Positions 56,593 through 64,000 of a DNA stretch of 64,000 bases are shown in pieces. Where the stretch lies: assembly GCF_003288905.1 (NCBI RefSeq), contig NZ_NHYL01000001.1, forward strand, positions 372,001 to 436,000, written 5' to 3'. Origin of the DNA: Helicobacter sp. 11-8110 (GTDB lineage: Bacteria; Campylobacterota; Campylobacteria; Campylobacterales; Helicobacteraceae). How positions within the stretch are numbered: position 1 is the first letter of the stretch; each line of letters starts with the position of its first letter. The notes beneath the pieces are model-generated. The model was not told the DNA's origin. It made no database searches and saw only the letters and a program-made list of their open reading frames with translations. The position numbers and the translations under genes are program-made.

Positions 56593-56700
56593 TTAGGCTA
56601 GAATCTGCAATAGTTTTAACTCCACTTTGTTTTTACTAAGCGATAACACTTCAACTTCCACATTATCGCCCTCTTTTAAAACATCAGAAACTTTTTGTTC
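56593..56700. repeat. Direct repeat, right copy (authentic 3' end of pnp)
   Basis: This is the functional copy of the 108-bp repeat: it starts exactly at the pnp stop codon and codes for the end of the S1 domain. With the left copy at 52912-53019 it brackets 3.57 kb holding only the transsulfuration gene and the ABC transporter. Confidence 0.93.
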
Positions 56701-58740
56701 GCGATTATTCGTGATTTTTGAAATATGCAATAGTCCATCATAGCCTTTTGGCAACTCCACAAATGCACCAAACTCCACGATCTTTTTCACTTTACCTTGA
56801 TAAATATCACCAATCTTATAAAGCTCTTGAGGATTTTTTATGATTTTTAAAATGTGCATTTTAGCCGCTTCTACTTTTTCTTTATTGCTTCCACTGACTT
56901 TTACTTCACCATTTTCACGATTCAAATCCACTGCAACGCTAAATTTTTCAATAATTTCTTTAATCGTTCTCCCTGCTTGTCCAATCACATCAATAATTTT
57001 GCTAGGCTCAATTGAAAAAATTTGCAAGCTTGGCAAAACCGATTCATTAAGTACGATTTTTTCTTTTGCCTCTTCCATTAAATCCAAAATATGATTTCGC
57101 GCTTCTTTGGCTTGTGTTAATGCCCTTTGCAAAATTTCACTCTTAAGCCCACCTAGCTTAATATCCATTTGCATTGCTGTGATTCCTCTCCTAGAACCAG
57201 CAATCTTAAAGTCCATATCACCATCGTGATCTTCTAAACCCATAATATCAGTTAAAATCGCATATTTATCATTCTCACACACAAGTCCCATTGCCACTCC
57301 GGCAATTAAACTTGTGCATTTAATCCCAGCAGCAGCTAACGCTAAAGATCCACCACAAACCGTTGCCATAGATGAAGAACCATTGGATTCTAAAATTTCA
57401 GAAACAAGGCGAATCGTCTTTAAATCTCCATTAATCACACTTGCTTCCAAGGCTCTTTTAGCAAGATTCCCGTGTCCTAGCTCTCTTCTACCAGGCGCAG
57501 AAATACTACTTGCCTCCCCAACGCTAAAGGGCGGGAAGTTATAATGCACCATAAAACGCTCTTTTAGTGGTGCTTTATCCGTAAGTAATTCATAACTTTG
57601 TGCATCCATTTCTCCACCCAAAGTAGCCACCACCAAAGCCTGCGTTTGCCCACGCGTAAAAAGTGCACTTGAGTGTGCATTAGGCAGAAAATTTGTTTCA
57701 ATGCTAATTGGACGCACTTCTTTTAATCCTCTCCCATCAGCCCTTTTGGATTCTTCTAAAATCATTGCCCTAATAATCTCTCGCTTAATTTTTAACACAC
57801 TCTCTAACGCACATTTTTCAAGCGATTCTATCTCTTTTAGATTCTTCTCTTCCCATTCTTTTTGGATTTTTTTGGCAAAAGCGTGTAAAAGGCTATTGCG
57901 TTCTGTCTTAGAGAGACTTTGAATAATACTTTTTAGTTCTTCTAAATGTGATTCTTTAATGTATTCCACAATCTCACTTGAAACAAAACTTTTTCTTTTA
58001 TTTTCTAAAACTATTGGAGTTTTCACAAATTCTTTAAAAGATTCCTCAAGCGCTTGACTTCTTTGAGAAATTGCCTTTTTAGCCATTTCCAAAACTTCAA
58101 TCATCTCTTCTTCGCTCAATTCATTAGCACTAAACTCTGCATTCTCTCGATGAATAGCAACTCCCCCAAAACTTCTCATTTCAATCATCAATAATTCTTC
58201 TCTAACGCCACTTACAAATAAATCCAATGTGCTCTCTTCTAGCTCTTTTAAGCTAGGATTTATCACAAACTCGCCCCCTATTCTCCCAATCCTCACAGCA
58301 CTCACAGGAAAACTTAGCGGAATCTCGCTCACATAAAGTGCTGCACTTGCAGCATTTAGCGCTAAAAGCTGTAAATCCGCATCTTCATCAGCACTCAAAA
58401 CCATAAGGGTAATTTGTGTAGGATAACAATAATCTTTTGGGAAAAGCGGTCTTAAACTTCGATCTACAATTCTAGCACTCAAAGTTTCAAAATCACCAGG
58501 CTTAGCTTCTCTTTTGATGTAACCACCAGGAAACTTCCCTGCTGCATAAGCTTTTTCAATGTATTGAACTGTTAAGGGCAAAAAATCTTCTTCTATAACT
58601 TCTTGCGTGTCAATGGCTATAGTTGCCAATACAACATTATTTCCACTTTGCAAATAAACACTACCACTGCATTGTTTTGCAAACTTATCAAAAATATATT
58701 TTTCTTCTTTTTCTAAAAACGATAAAGTTACTTGTCCCAT
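56593..58740 (-). CDS. pnp: Polynucleotide phosphorylase
   Basis: The 715-residue 3'-5' exoribonuclease uses phosphate to degrade RNA. It has two RNase PH domains (the second with [16 protein letters not shown] and the [22 protein letters not shown] active-site region). A KH domain ([17 protein letters not shown]) and a C-terminal S1 domain ([26 protein letters not shown]) follow. The length is normal. It is followed on the minus strand by the inserted cassette rather than by its original neighbour. Confidence 0.95.
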   Translation of the reverse strand: MGQVTLSFLEKEEKYIFDKFAKQCSGSVYLQSGNNVVLATIAIDTQEVIEEDFLPLTVQYIEKAYAAGKFPGGYIKREAKPGDFETLSARIVDRSLRPLFPKDYCYPTQITLMVLSADEDADLQLLALNAASAALYVSEIPLSFPVSAVRIGRIGGEFVINPSLKELEESTLDLFVSGVREELLMIEMRSFGGVAIHRENAEFSANELSEEEMIEVLEMAKKAISQRSQALEESFKEFVKTPIVLENKRKSFVSSEIVEYIKESHLEELKSIIQSLSKTERNSLLHAFAKKIQKEWEEKNLKEIESLEKCALESVLKIKREIIRAMILEESKRADGRGLKEVRPISIETNFLPNAHSSALFTRGQTQALVVATLGGEMDAQSYELLTDKAPLKERFMVHYNFPPFSVGEASSISAPGRRELGHGNLAKRALEASVINGDLKTIRLVSEILESNGSSSMATVCGGSLALAAAGIKCTSLIAGVAMGLVCENDKYAILTDIMGLEDHDGDMDFKIAGSRRGITAMQMDIKLGGLKSEILQRALTQAKEARNHILDLMEEAKEKIVLNESVLPSLQIFSIEPSKIIDVIGQAGRTIKEIIEKFSVAVDLNRENGEVKVSGSNKEKVEAAKMHILKIIKNPQELYKIGDIYQGKVKKIVEFGAFVELPKGYDGLLHISKITNNREQKVSDVLKEGDNVEVEVLSLSKNKVELKLLQILA

Positions 58741-58755
58741 TTTTACTCCTTAGGC

Positions 58756-59433
58756 TTATGATTGTATTTTTGAAAAAATTTCTTCTATCATACTTGGTTT
58801 AACAGGCGGATAATCCTTGTAGTAATAGTCAATATCTACAAATGTTTTAGTTTTATAAAGACAAAATACCCCATCAGTTACTTCCTCCATTGCCTTAGCA
58901 ACTTCATAGGGCGCCACTGGTGTTGCAAAATAAATTGTTTTTGCTTGTAAAGTCGTAACAGATTTTATTGCAGAAAGTGCTGTTAAACCACTATCAATCC
59001 CATCATCTACTAACAAAACACGCTTATTTTTAAGTGAAATAAGCGGATTTCCCTTGCGATATTGATAGATAAGTGGAAGCATTTTATCTTCATATTGCCG
59101 TTGCACTTCCCCATAAATATAATCCAAACTAATCCCAAAAGAACGCACTAATGCTTCACTAATAACAACATCGTGAGTTTCTGTTGCCATAGCAATTTCA
59201 CACTCAGGATTATTAGGAGCAAGAATTGGGGCAGTAAAGAGAAATGCCAAAGGTGCTTTGATAGCTTGTGCTAAGGAGTTTGCCAACAAGATTCCATTAA
59301 AAGAGATTCCAACCACAATACAATCTTGATTTTCAAAAAAGCTAAGTGGCATATTATTGAGTAATTTTTGCAATGCATCATTGCGATTTTCAAACAATGC
59401 CTTGCGCATTAAAGAATGTGTCATACCGCCCAT
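58756..59433 (-). CDS. Phosphoribosyltransferase-domain protein
   Basis: The 225-residue type I PRTase-fold protein has the PRPP loop VLLVDDGIDSGLTALSA in the middle and a long flanking region of the kind found in uncharacterised PRTase-like proteins of bacteria and H. pylori. The substrate is unknown. It lies between lptD and pnp, 15 bp before pnp and 17 bp after lptD, as in H. pylori. Confidence 0.8.
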   Translation of the reverse strand: MGGMTHSLMRKALFENRNDALQKLLNNMPLSFFENQDCIVVGISFNGILLANSLAQAIKAPLAFLFTAPILAPNNPECEIAMATETHDVVISEALVRSFGISLDYIYGEVQRQYEDKMLPLIYQYRKGNPLISLKNKRVLLVDDGIDSGLTALSAIKSVTTLQAKTIYFATPVAPYEVAKAMEEVTDGVFCLYKTKTFVDIDYYYKDYPPVKPSMIEEIFSKIQS

Positions 59434-59450
59434 AATTTCTCCATTACTAG

Positions 59451-61592
59451 CTAATTTCCTAATTTCACATCACTGCTTAAGAGCGGAACAAATTTGATAG
59501 TTAAGAGAACATATTTATCATCTCTTGCTTCAGCCCCCCTTGAGGTTAGCACAGGATAAATTTCACTCACATATTTTATTCCAAAGGAAAAGCACCGAAT
59601 TTGCGTATCAATTCCAACCTGCCAAGTTTTAAAATAGCGTTCTTTATAGTCATAACCAGCACCTGCAAACAAATCAAAACTTTCAAATTCTTTTCTAAAA
59701 TTCACATTAATATAATTTGCCTCTCCGAACCTGCCATTTAACAAATCCTCATGCGCAAAATCCTCTCGCATAAAGTGTCCAAAACTTGCACTAACATAAT
59801 CACTTTCATAGTTTATTTGATGTGTTGCTTCAGAGATTCTTCCCTTTTTGTGCGAATAAAAAATATCACTTAAAAAGCTCCATTGATAATCTAAAAAATA
59901 CTGAACTTCATTTTCTAGTTCTCCTAATTTTTCTCCACCATCTTTCAAATAAAAATATTGCTCCATCTTGTGAGATAAAATCAAAGAATTATCTAAAGTA
60001 TAAAAATGCTGCTTTCCACTTACTCTTAGCTCTTGTCTCTCCCCAGGCAAAGTAAAAAAGTTTGTAAAATCACCTGCCTTATTTTCAAATCCAGGCAAAA
60101 TATATTCTGCCTCCAAGCTAAGCGTGTGCCCAAAATGATCGTATTTTTTAACCAAATCTGTATTGAGTTTGATTTGATAATATTGACTTAAATACCTGCC
60201 ATCTTTTAAATGCAACCCATTTCCCACATTAGAATAATCCACACTCGTGCCATAAAAAGTAGGTGAAAGCGAAAAATTAGCAAAATCATTCCACAAACTC
60301 TGTGTGTAAATAATAGGCAACTTGGCTTCTTGCTGGATAGCACGATAACCAATAGGACGCGTAAAATGATTTGCTTTGTAATCAAAAGTGTAGTATAAAT
60401 TATCTATTAAAATATTTTCAATTTGACGATGGTATTGAATCTGCGGTAAAGTTTGCAGAGTTCTAGCATTACTTGTTTGCTCCAAATCCGAATAATATCT
60501 CGCAGAAAATCCCAAATAATCTTCACTGCTTTTAAGATAATAATTCATTCTAGAAGTGAGTAAATTTCCTTGTAAATCCGCTGTATTTTGAGCATTCTTA
60601 TCTTGCAATCTAAAATAATCAATATCTGAAATCTGTGAAATATCAAGATATAACCCATCTTCATAAAAATAATCAGATTCTTTAGAAAAAAGATTCTCGC
60701 GACCATATTTTAATTGAAATCCATAATGCTCACGATTCTCTAAATCATAGGTTTGTTGATAAGATTTACTATTAGCAAAAAACCCTAAATTAGCCCATAA
60801 AATCTCATCTTTATCATCAATAATGCGAAATTCATTATAAAATCCACCACCCCTTTTAGTTCGAATCTGTGGTGCAAAAGTCATATCCCAATTATCATCT
60901 GGGGCTATGAAAACAGGTTGCGAATAAATCAATCCATCATCACTAGAATTCCCAACAATAGGATAAAGCAAACCTGATTTTCTTTTATAGCCTAGCGAAA
61001 AAGACAAATAAGGAAAATAAAGCACAGGCACATCATAAACGCAAAGGTATGGATGCCAAATTGTTAGCCATTCTTGATTAGCATCATATTCTCCCTCTTT
61101 TGCCTTGATTTTCCATATGGGATTATTCACGCTACAAGTAGAAACATTAGCTTCTTTAATTTGATAGACATTGTTATTAAATTCCGCACTTTGAGAATCC
61201 ACCCACAAACCACTCTCAGAATCCTGCAGATAAAAAGGCTCTAAAAACGAATAATCTTCTTGGAGTTTAATTTTAACTTCTTCAGATTTTAGATAAAGTG
61301 AATTTCCTTTATAAGCATTAACATTCCCACTTAAAATAATTTCTTGATTTTGTGTATCATAAACAGCCTTATTTGCCGTAACAAAATAATCAAGATTGAT
61401 AATAGTTACATGCCCTTTACCGATAATTTCCGTTTTGCTATATTCCATATCATCGGCTAAAAATTCAAAAATTGATTCTTGTTTATTATTAAATTGTTTG
61501 ATAGCCGCCCTTGCTTCCACATCACTTGAAATCAAAGCAAGAGCTGCAACCAAACTTAATGTAAAAATTTCCTTTTTTATTATCATTAACAT
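59451..61592 (-). CDS. lptD: LPS-assembly protein LptD
   Basis: The 713-residue outer-membrane protein has a signal peptide (about 1-27) and a periplasmic LptA/OstA-like jellyroll domain (about 40-200, with ADDMEYSKTEIIGKGHV). A large beta-barrel rich in Tyr, Asp and aromatic strand ends follows. It inserts lipopolysaccharide into the outer leaflet with LptE. Length and order agree with H. pylori LptD. The start at 61592 lies just past the stop of the RDD gene; a second ATG two codons later is equally possible. Confidence 0.86.
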   Translation of the reverse strand: MLMIIKKEIFTLSLVAALALISSDVEARAAIKQFNNKQESIFEFLADDMEYSKTEIIGKGHVTIINLDYFVTANKAVYDTQNQEIILSGNVNAYKGNSLYLKSEEVKIKLQEDYSFLEPFYLQDSESGLWVDSQSAEFNNNVYQIKEANVSTCSVNNPIWKIKAKEGEYDANQEWLTIWHPYLCVYDVPVLYFPYLSFSLGYKRKSGLLYPIVGNSSDDGLIYSQPVFIAPDDNWDMTFAPQIRTKRGGGFYNEFRIIDDKDEILWANLGFFANSKSYQQTYDLENREHYGFQLKYGRENLFSKESDYFYEDGLYLDISQISDIDYFRLQDKNAQNTADLQGNLLTSRMNYYLKSSEDYLGFSARYYSDLEQTSNARTLQTLPQIQYHRQIENILIDNLYYTFDYKANHFTRPIGYRAIQQEAKLPIIYTQSLWNDFANFSLSPTFYGTSVDYSNVGNGLHLKDGRYLSQYYQIKLNTDLVKKYDHFGHTLSLEAEYILPGFENKAGDFTNFFTLPGERQELRVSGKQHFYTLDNSLILSHKMEQYFYLKDGGEKLGELENEVQYFLDYQWSFLSDIFYSHKKGRISEATHQINYESDYVSASFGHFMREDFAHEDLLNGRFGEANYINVNFRKEFESFDLFAGAGYDYKERYFKTWQVGIDTQIRCFSFGIKYVSEIYPVLTSRGAEARDDKYVLLTIKFVPLLSSDVKLGN

Positions 61593-61595
61593 ACT

Positions 61596-62051
61596 TTAGA
61601 GACTAACTACAATAGTTTTTGCAACCTTATCGTGCAAAGCTTGTCTGATTCTATTTTCAAAAATCAACAAAAAGGGTAAATACATTAAAATTTCACTCAA
61701 AAGCCTAAAAAATGATCTAATAAAGGCTTGTTTCATCTTAGGATTATCCAGCAATTCAACTTCTATAACGCGGATTCTTACTACTATTTTTCCTATGGTA
61801 GCTCCATAAAAATGCACAAAAAACCATTGATAAAGAAGTTTAATGAGATACAGCGCCATCCAAGAGCTTGAAACAATACTTAACATTACCTCTGTGTCTT
61901 GCGCATTTTGTGCGATTCTATCCCAATTAATCCCTATAAGAATCATAGAAACCAATAAATCATCAACCATAAAGGCAACAAATCTTTTCCACAAGGGCGC
62001 AAGCTTTATCTCTTCTCTTGCAAGTGTTTCTTCAATTTTTTCAATATCCAT
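61596..62051 (-). CDS. RDD family membrane protein
   Basis: The 151-residue protein has a cytosolic N-terminus, then PLWKRFVAFMVDDLLV, which contains the RDD-like signature (Arg ... Asp-Asp), and about three membrane helices. RDD proteins are small integral membrane proteins of unclear role, in some cases ion exchange. It starts one base inside the purD end and ends 3 bp before lptD, so it is part of the purD-lptD-pnp run. Confidence 0.8.
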   Translation of the reverse strand: MDIEKIEETLAREEIKLAPLWKRFVAFMVDDLLVSMILIGINWDRIAQNAQDTEVMLSIVSSSWMALYLIKLLYQWFFVHFYGATIGKIVVRIRVIEVELLDNPKMKQAFIRSFFRLLSEILMYLPFLLIFENRIRQALHDKVAKTIVVSL

Positions 62052-63310
62052 TACTTTCCTAACACTTGATACGCAATATCTTTACGATATTGCATACCCT
62101 CAAAATGAACTTCACTTACTTTAGCATAGGCATTCTTTACTGCTTCTTGGACACTTTGACCCTTTCCTACACAAACCAAAACTCTCCCACCACTAGCAAT
62201 AAGCTCTCCATTCTCACTATTCACTCCTGCAAAAGAAATAAGAGAATCTTTGGAATGATTTTCTAAAATCGTAATTTTTGCTTTTTTAGAGCTTTTATAA
62301 GGATAATCTTTAGAAGCCACCACAACCCCCACACAAACACTATCTTCTAATTCATAATGGACAGATTTTAAATCCCCACTTGCACAACCCAAAAAGCAAT
62401 CTAGCAAACCACTTTTAAAAAGTGGCATTAGCACTTCACACTCAGGATCGCCAAAACGAACATTAAATTCTAACAAATAAGGCTTATCTTTAACTACCAT
62501 AATCCCACAAAACAAAGCACCACTAAAAGGATTTCCCTCCTTTTCCATTCCTGCTAAAGTTGGTAAAATAATGCTCTCTTTTACTGCTTTAATTAATTCA
62601 GAACTAGCAAGTGGAGAAGGCGCATAAGCCCCCATTCCACCAGTATTTGGACCTCTATCTCCATCTAATAATCTCTTATGATCTTGCGCAGCAGGCAAGA
62701 CAATAAAATCCTTGCCATCACACATTGCAAAAACCGATAACTCAAAACCATCTAAAAATTCCTCAATCACCACCTTTTTGCCAGAATCTCCAAAACTCTT
62801 GCCCTCAAGCATATCTTGCACTACACTTTTGGCTTCCTCATAACTTTGTGTGATTACCACACCTTTTCCTGCACACAAGCCATCTGCTTTTACAACAATA
62901 GGCAAATTTAAAGAATCAATAAAATCACACGCTTCCTCATAGTCTTGCGTTTGAATAAATTGCGCTGTTGGGATTTCATATTTTTTTGCAAACTCTTTCA
63001 TATAAGCTTTAGAACCCTCCAATCTAGCAGCTGCTTGACTTGGACCAAAGGTTAAGATTCCATTCTCTCGCAATTTATCTGCCAACCCCTCCACTAAAGG
63101 CGCTTCAGGTCCAATAATCACCAAACCAATTTTCTGCGTAATTGCAAATTCAACAAACTCATCATCATCTTTAAAATCAATATTTTTGCCAAGCTTACTT
63201 GTCGCTCCATTTCCCGGATAAAAATAAATCCCATCGATTCGACATTCTCTCTGCAACGCTAAACCAATAGAATACTCTCTGCCACCACTTCCAACAATAA
63301 CGATTTCCAT
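62051..63310 (-). CDS. purD: Phosphoribosylamine-glycine ligase
   Basis: This 419-residue ATP-grasp enzyme makes GAR in purine synthesis. The N-terminal VGSGGREYSIGLALQ, the ATP-grasp segments VVKADGLCAGKGVVI and LEFNVRFGDPECEVLMP, and the GPNTGGMGAYAP loop are intact. It is the first gene of the minus-strand run. A TATAAT at 63360-63365 (minus) is a candidate -10, giving a short leader just downstream of the 6S RNA gene. Confidence 0.94.
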   Translation of the reverse strand: MEIVIVGSGGREYSIGLALQRECRIDGIYFYPGNGATSKLGKNIDFKDDDEFVEFAITQKIGLVIIGPEAPLVEGLADKLRENGILTFGPSQAAARLEGSKAYMKEFAKKYEIPTAQFIQTQDYEEACDFIDSLNLPIVVKADGLCAGKGVVITQSYEEAKSVVQDMLEGKSFGDSGKKVVIEEFLDGFELSVFAMCDGKDFIVLPAAQDHKRLLDGDRGPNTGGMGAYAPSPLASSELIKAVKESIILPTLAGMEKEGNPFSGALFCGIMVVKDKPYLLEFNVRFGDPECEVLMPLFKSGLLDCFLGCASGDLKSVHYELEDSVCVGVVVASKDYPYKSSKKAKITILENHSKDSLISFAGVNSENGELIASGGRVLVCVGKGQSVQEAVKNAYAKVSEVHFEGMQYRKDIAYQVLGK

Positions 63311-63375
63311 CTTTTACAACCCTTAGAATTTGATTTTTACAATACCTAAAAACTTAGGAATTATAAAAAGCAAAA

Positions 63376-63570
63376 ACCCAAGTGGGCGCTTATAATTGTG
63401 TAAGCCCTAAAAAATTTAAGGATTCTAGCCATAAGTTCTTTATTAGGCGGCAGATTCTCGTCTCAACTTAAGAGACTAATAGCGAAAACACCATCACACA
63501 AAAGAATCTATACAACTAGCAATATTTGATGTGTTGGACTCCAAAAAAATAAATCGCGTTCCACTCAGGC
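63376..63570 (-). ncRNA. ssrS: 6S RNA candidate upstream of purD
   Basis: On the minus strand a perfect TATAAT (63577-63582) is followed 6 bp later by GCCTGAGTGG-aa-CGC. About 190 nt downstream stands GCGCCCACTTGGG, which can pair with it to close a long rod; a T-rich stretch (GGGTTTTTGCTTTTT) follows. Between them are further partly complementary segments on either side of an internal region, as in 6S RNA, which binds the sigma70 RNA polymerase holoenzyme. I recall 6S RNA lying upstream of purD in Helicobacter and Campylobacter; that was not checked. Size (about 195 nt), promoter and ends fit. Confidence 0.68.
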
Positions 63571-63681
63571 AATAAAATTATAAAACATCCTAGCTAAAAG
63601 TAGCTTTTAATTTTTAACAATTAACTACAAAATTAGTATTTTTTTGGCACAATACCTTAACTAAAATCTTAGGAGAATATT

Positions 63682-64000
63682 ATGATAAAAAAAATTTTTG
63701 CTTCTACCCTTTTAAGTCTTAGCTTACTTAATGCAAATGAATGTGTATGTTTTGAACTAAAAGGGGAATTTGGGGAAGAAATCAAAGCGATTTTAAAAAA
63801 ATATTCCAAAAATTTAGGTTCTAAAGATATTCAAGTTATCAGAGAAGATGCGGATTTAACCATTCAAGAAAAAAGCTTTTTAGAGAGTCTTATTGGGACA
63901 GGTGAAGTCGCCTCCTCTAACCAAAAAAATGATCTTGAAAATGGCAAAAAACTTTATAATCGCGATTGTGCTAGTTGTCATGGAGAAAAAGGAGAAATTG
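63682..64000 (+). CDS. Secreted c-type cytochrome (3' partial)
   Basis: The frame runs off the window end. An AGGAG site precedes ATG 63682. The protein starts with a signal peptide (MIKKIFASTLLSLSLLNA), then a region of about 75 residues without haem motifs, including a Cys-x-Cys just after the cleavage site (NECVCFE). The first haem site CASCHGEKGE follows about 100 residues in. It is a periplasmic electron carrier or part of one. The early Cys-x-Cys and long leader domain are unusual for the small c553-type proteins. It is divergent from the purD/6S region; 63571-63681 holds the promoters. Confidence 0.78.
   Translation, partial: MIKKIFASTLLSLSLLNANECVCFELKGEFGEEIKAILKKYSKNLGSKDIQVIREDADLTIQEKSFLESLIGTGEVASSNQKNDLENGKKLYNRDCASCHGEKGEI

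Noticed and set aside
45202-56700. Prophage or integrative element carrying the whole accessory region
   Set aside because: No integrase, transposase, relaxase, structural phage gene or tRNA-end duplication was seen; the pieces look like separate insertions.

Overview
The window is chromosomal DNA of a low-GC Campylobacterota bacterium, most likely a Helicobacter of the non-pylori, enterohepatic kind. The evidence is gene content and order. Several blocks match H. pylori (rplI-hslV-hslU-era-csd6; nadK-recN-NFACT; pnp-phosphoribosyltransferase-lptD-purD). Another matches Campylobacter jejuni (aminotransferase, two envelope proteins, SpoU methylase, rsmI, rpmE). The dynamin-like gene pair is known from Campylobacter. 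These comparisons come from memory, not from a search.

Layout. 1-5.5 kb: aminofutalosine deaminase (menaquinone), phosphohexomutase, pyrC, coaD, tmk and a ComF-like gene on the plus strand, meeting a SIMPL-domain gene. 5.5-10.8 kb: tRNA-Arg, HU, then gapA-pgi and pta-ackA (central carbon, acetate). 10.8-17.9 kb: ttcA and an MFS exporter, rdgB, then a minus-strand run csd6-era-hslU-hslV-rplI. 18-29.1 kb: an apparent operon of MFS transporter, two dynamin-like GTPases, a J-domain protein, a membrane protein, nadK, recN, NFACT and an acidic protein. 29.1-32.9 kb: sodB, then a P2-type cation ATPase behind a yybP-ykoY-like (Mn2+) riboswitch. 32.7-40 kb: a cytochrome c remnant, the CcoI copper ATPase, aminotransferase, two envelope proteins (one RodZ-like), rRNA methylases and rpmE. 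40-45.2 kb: hisS, tsaD, a DUF5610-like protein, agmatine deiminase, tRNA-Leu, ybgC and a DUF493 gene.

The accessory region is 45.3-56.7 kb. A large restriction-modification gene (nuclease domain, N6-adenine methylase, two target-recognition domains) appears cut in two by about 3.6 kb. The insert carries a DUF2779 protein (Cas4-like nuclease plus DEDD-exonuclease-like domain), a remnant of a PD-(D/E)XK nuclease gene, and a fused GmrSD-type (DUF262/DUF1524) enzyme with its own promoter and terminator. The specificity end of the same gene has a frameshift, best explained by an A7 tract. Next comes a cassette of a transsulfuration enzyme and a three-gene amino-acid (probably cystine) ABC transporter. 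It lies between two 108-bp direct repeats, one being the 3' end of pnp, which marks it as inserted.

56.6-63.3 kb returns to core genes: pnp, a phosphoribosyltransferase, lptD, an RDD protein and purD. Upstream of purD lies a probable 6S RNA, and the window ends inside a c-type cytochrome gene. I saw no CRISPR array, rRNA, insertion sequence or prophage.
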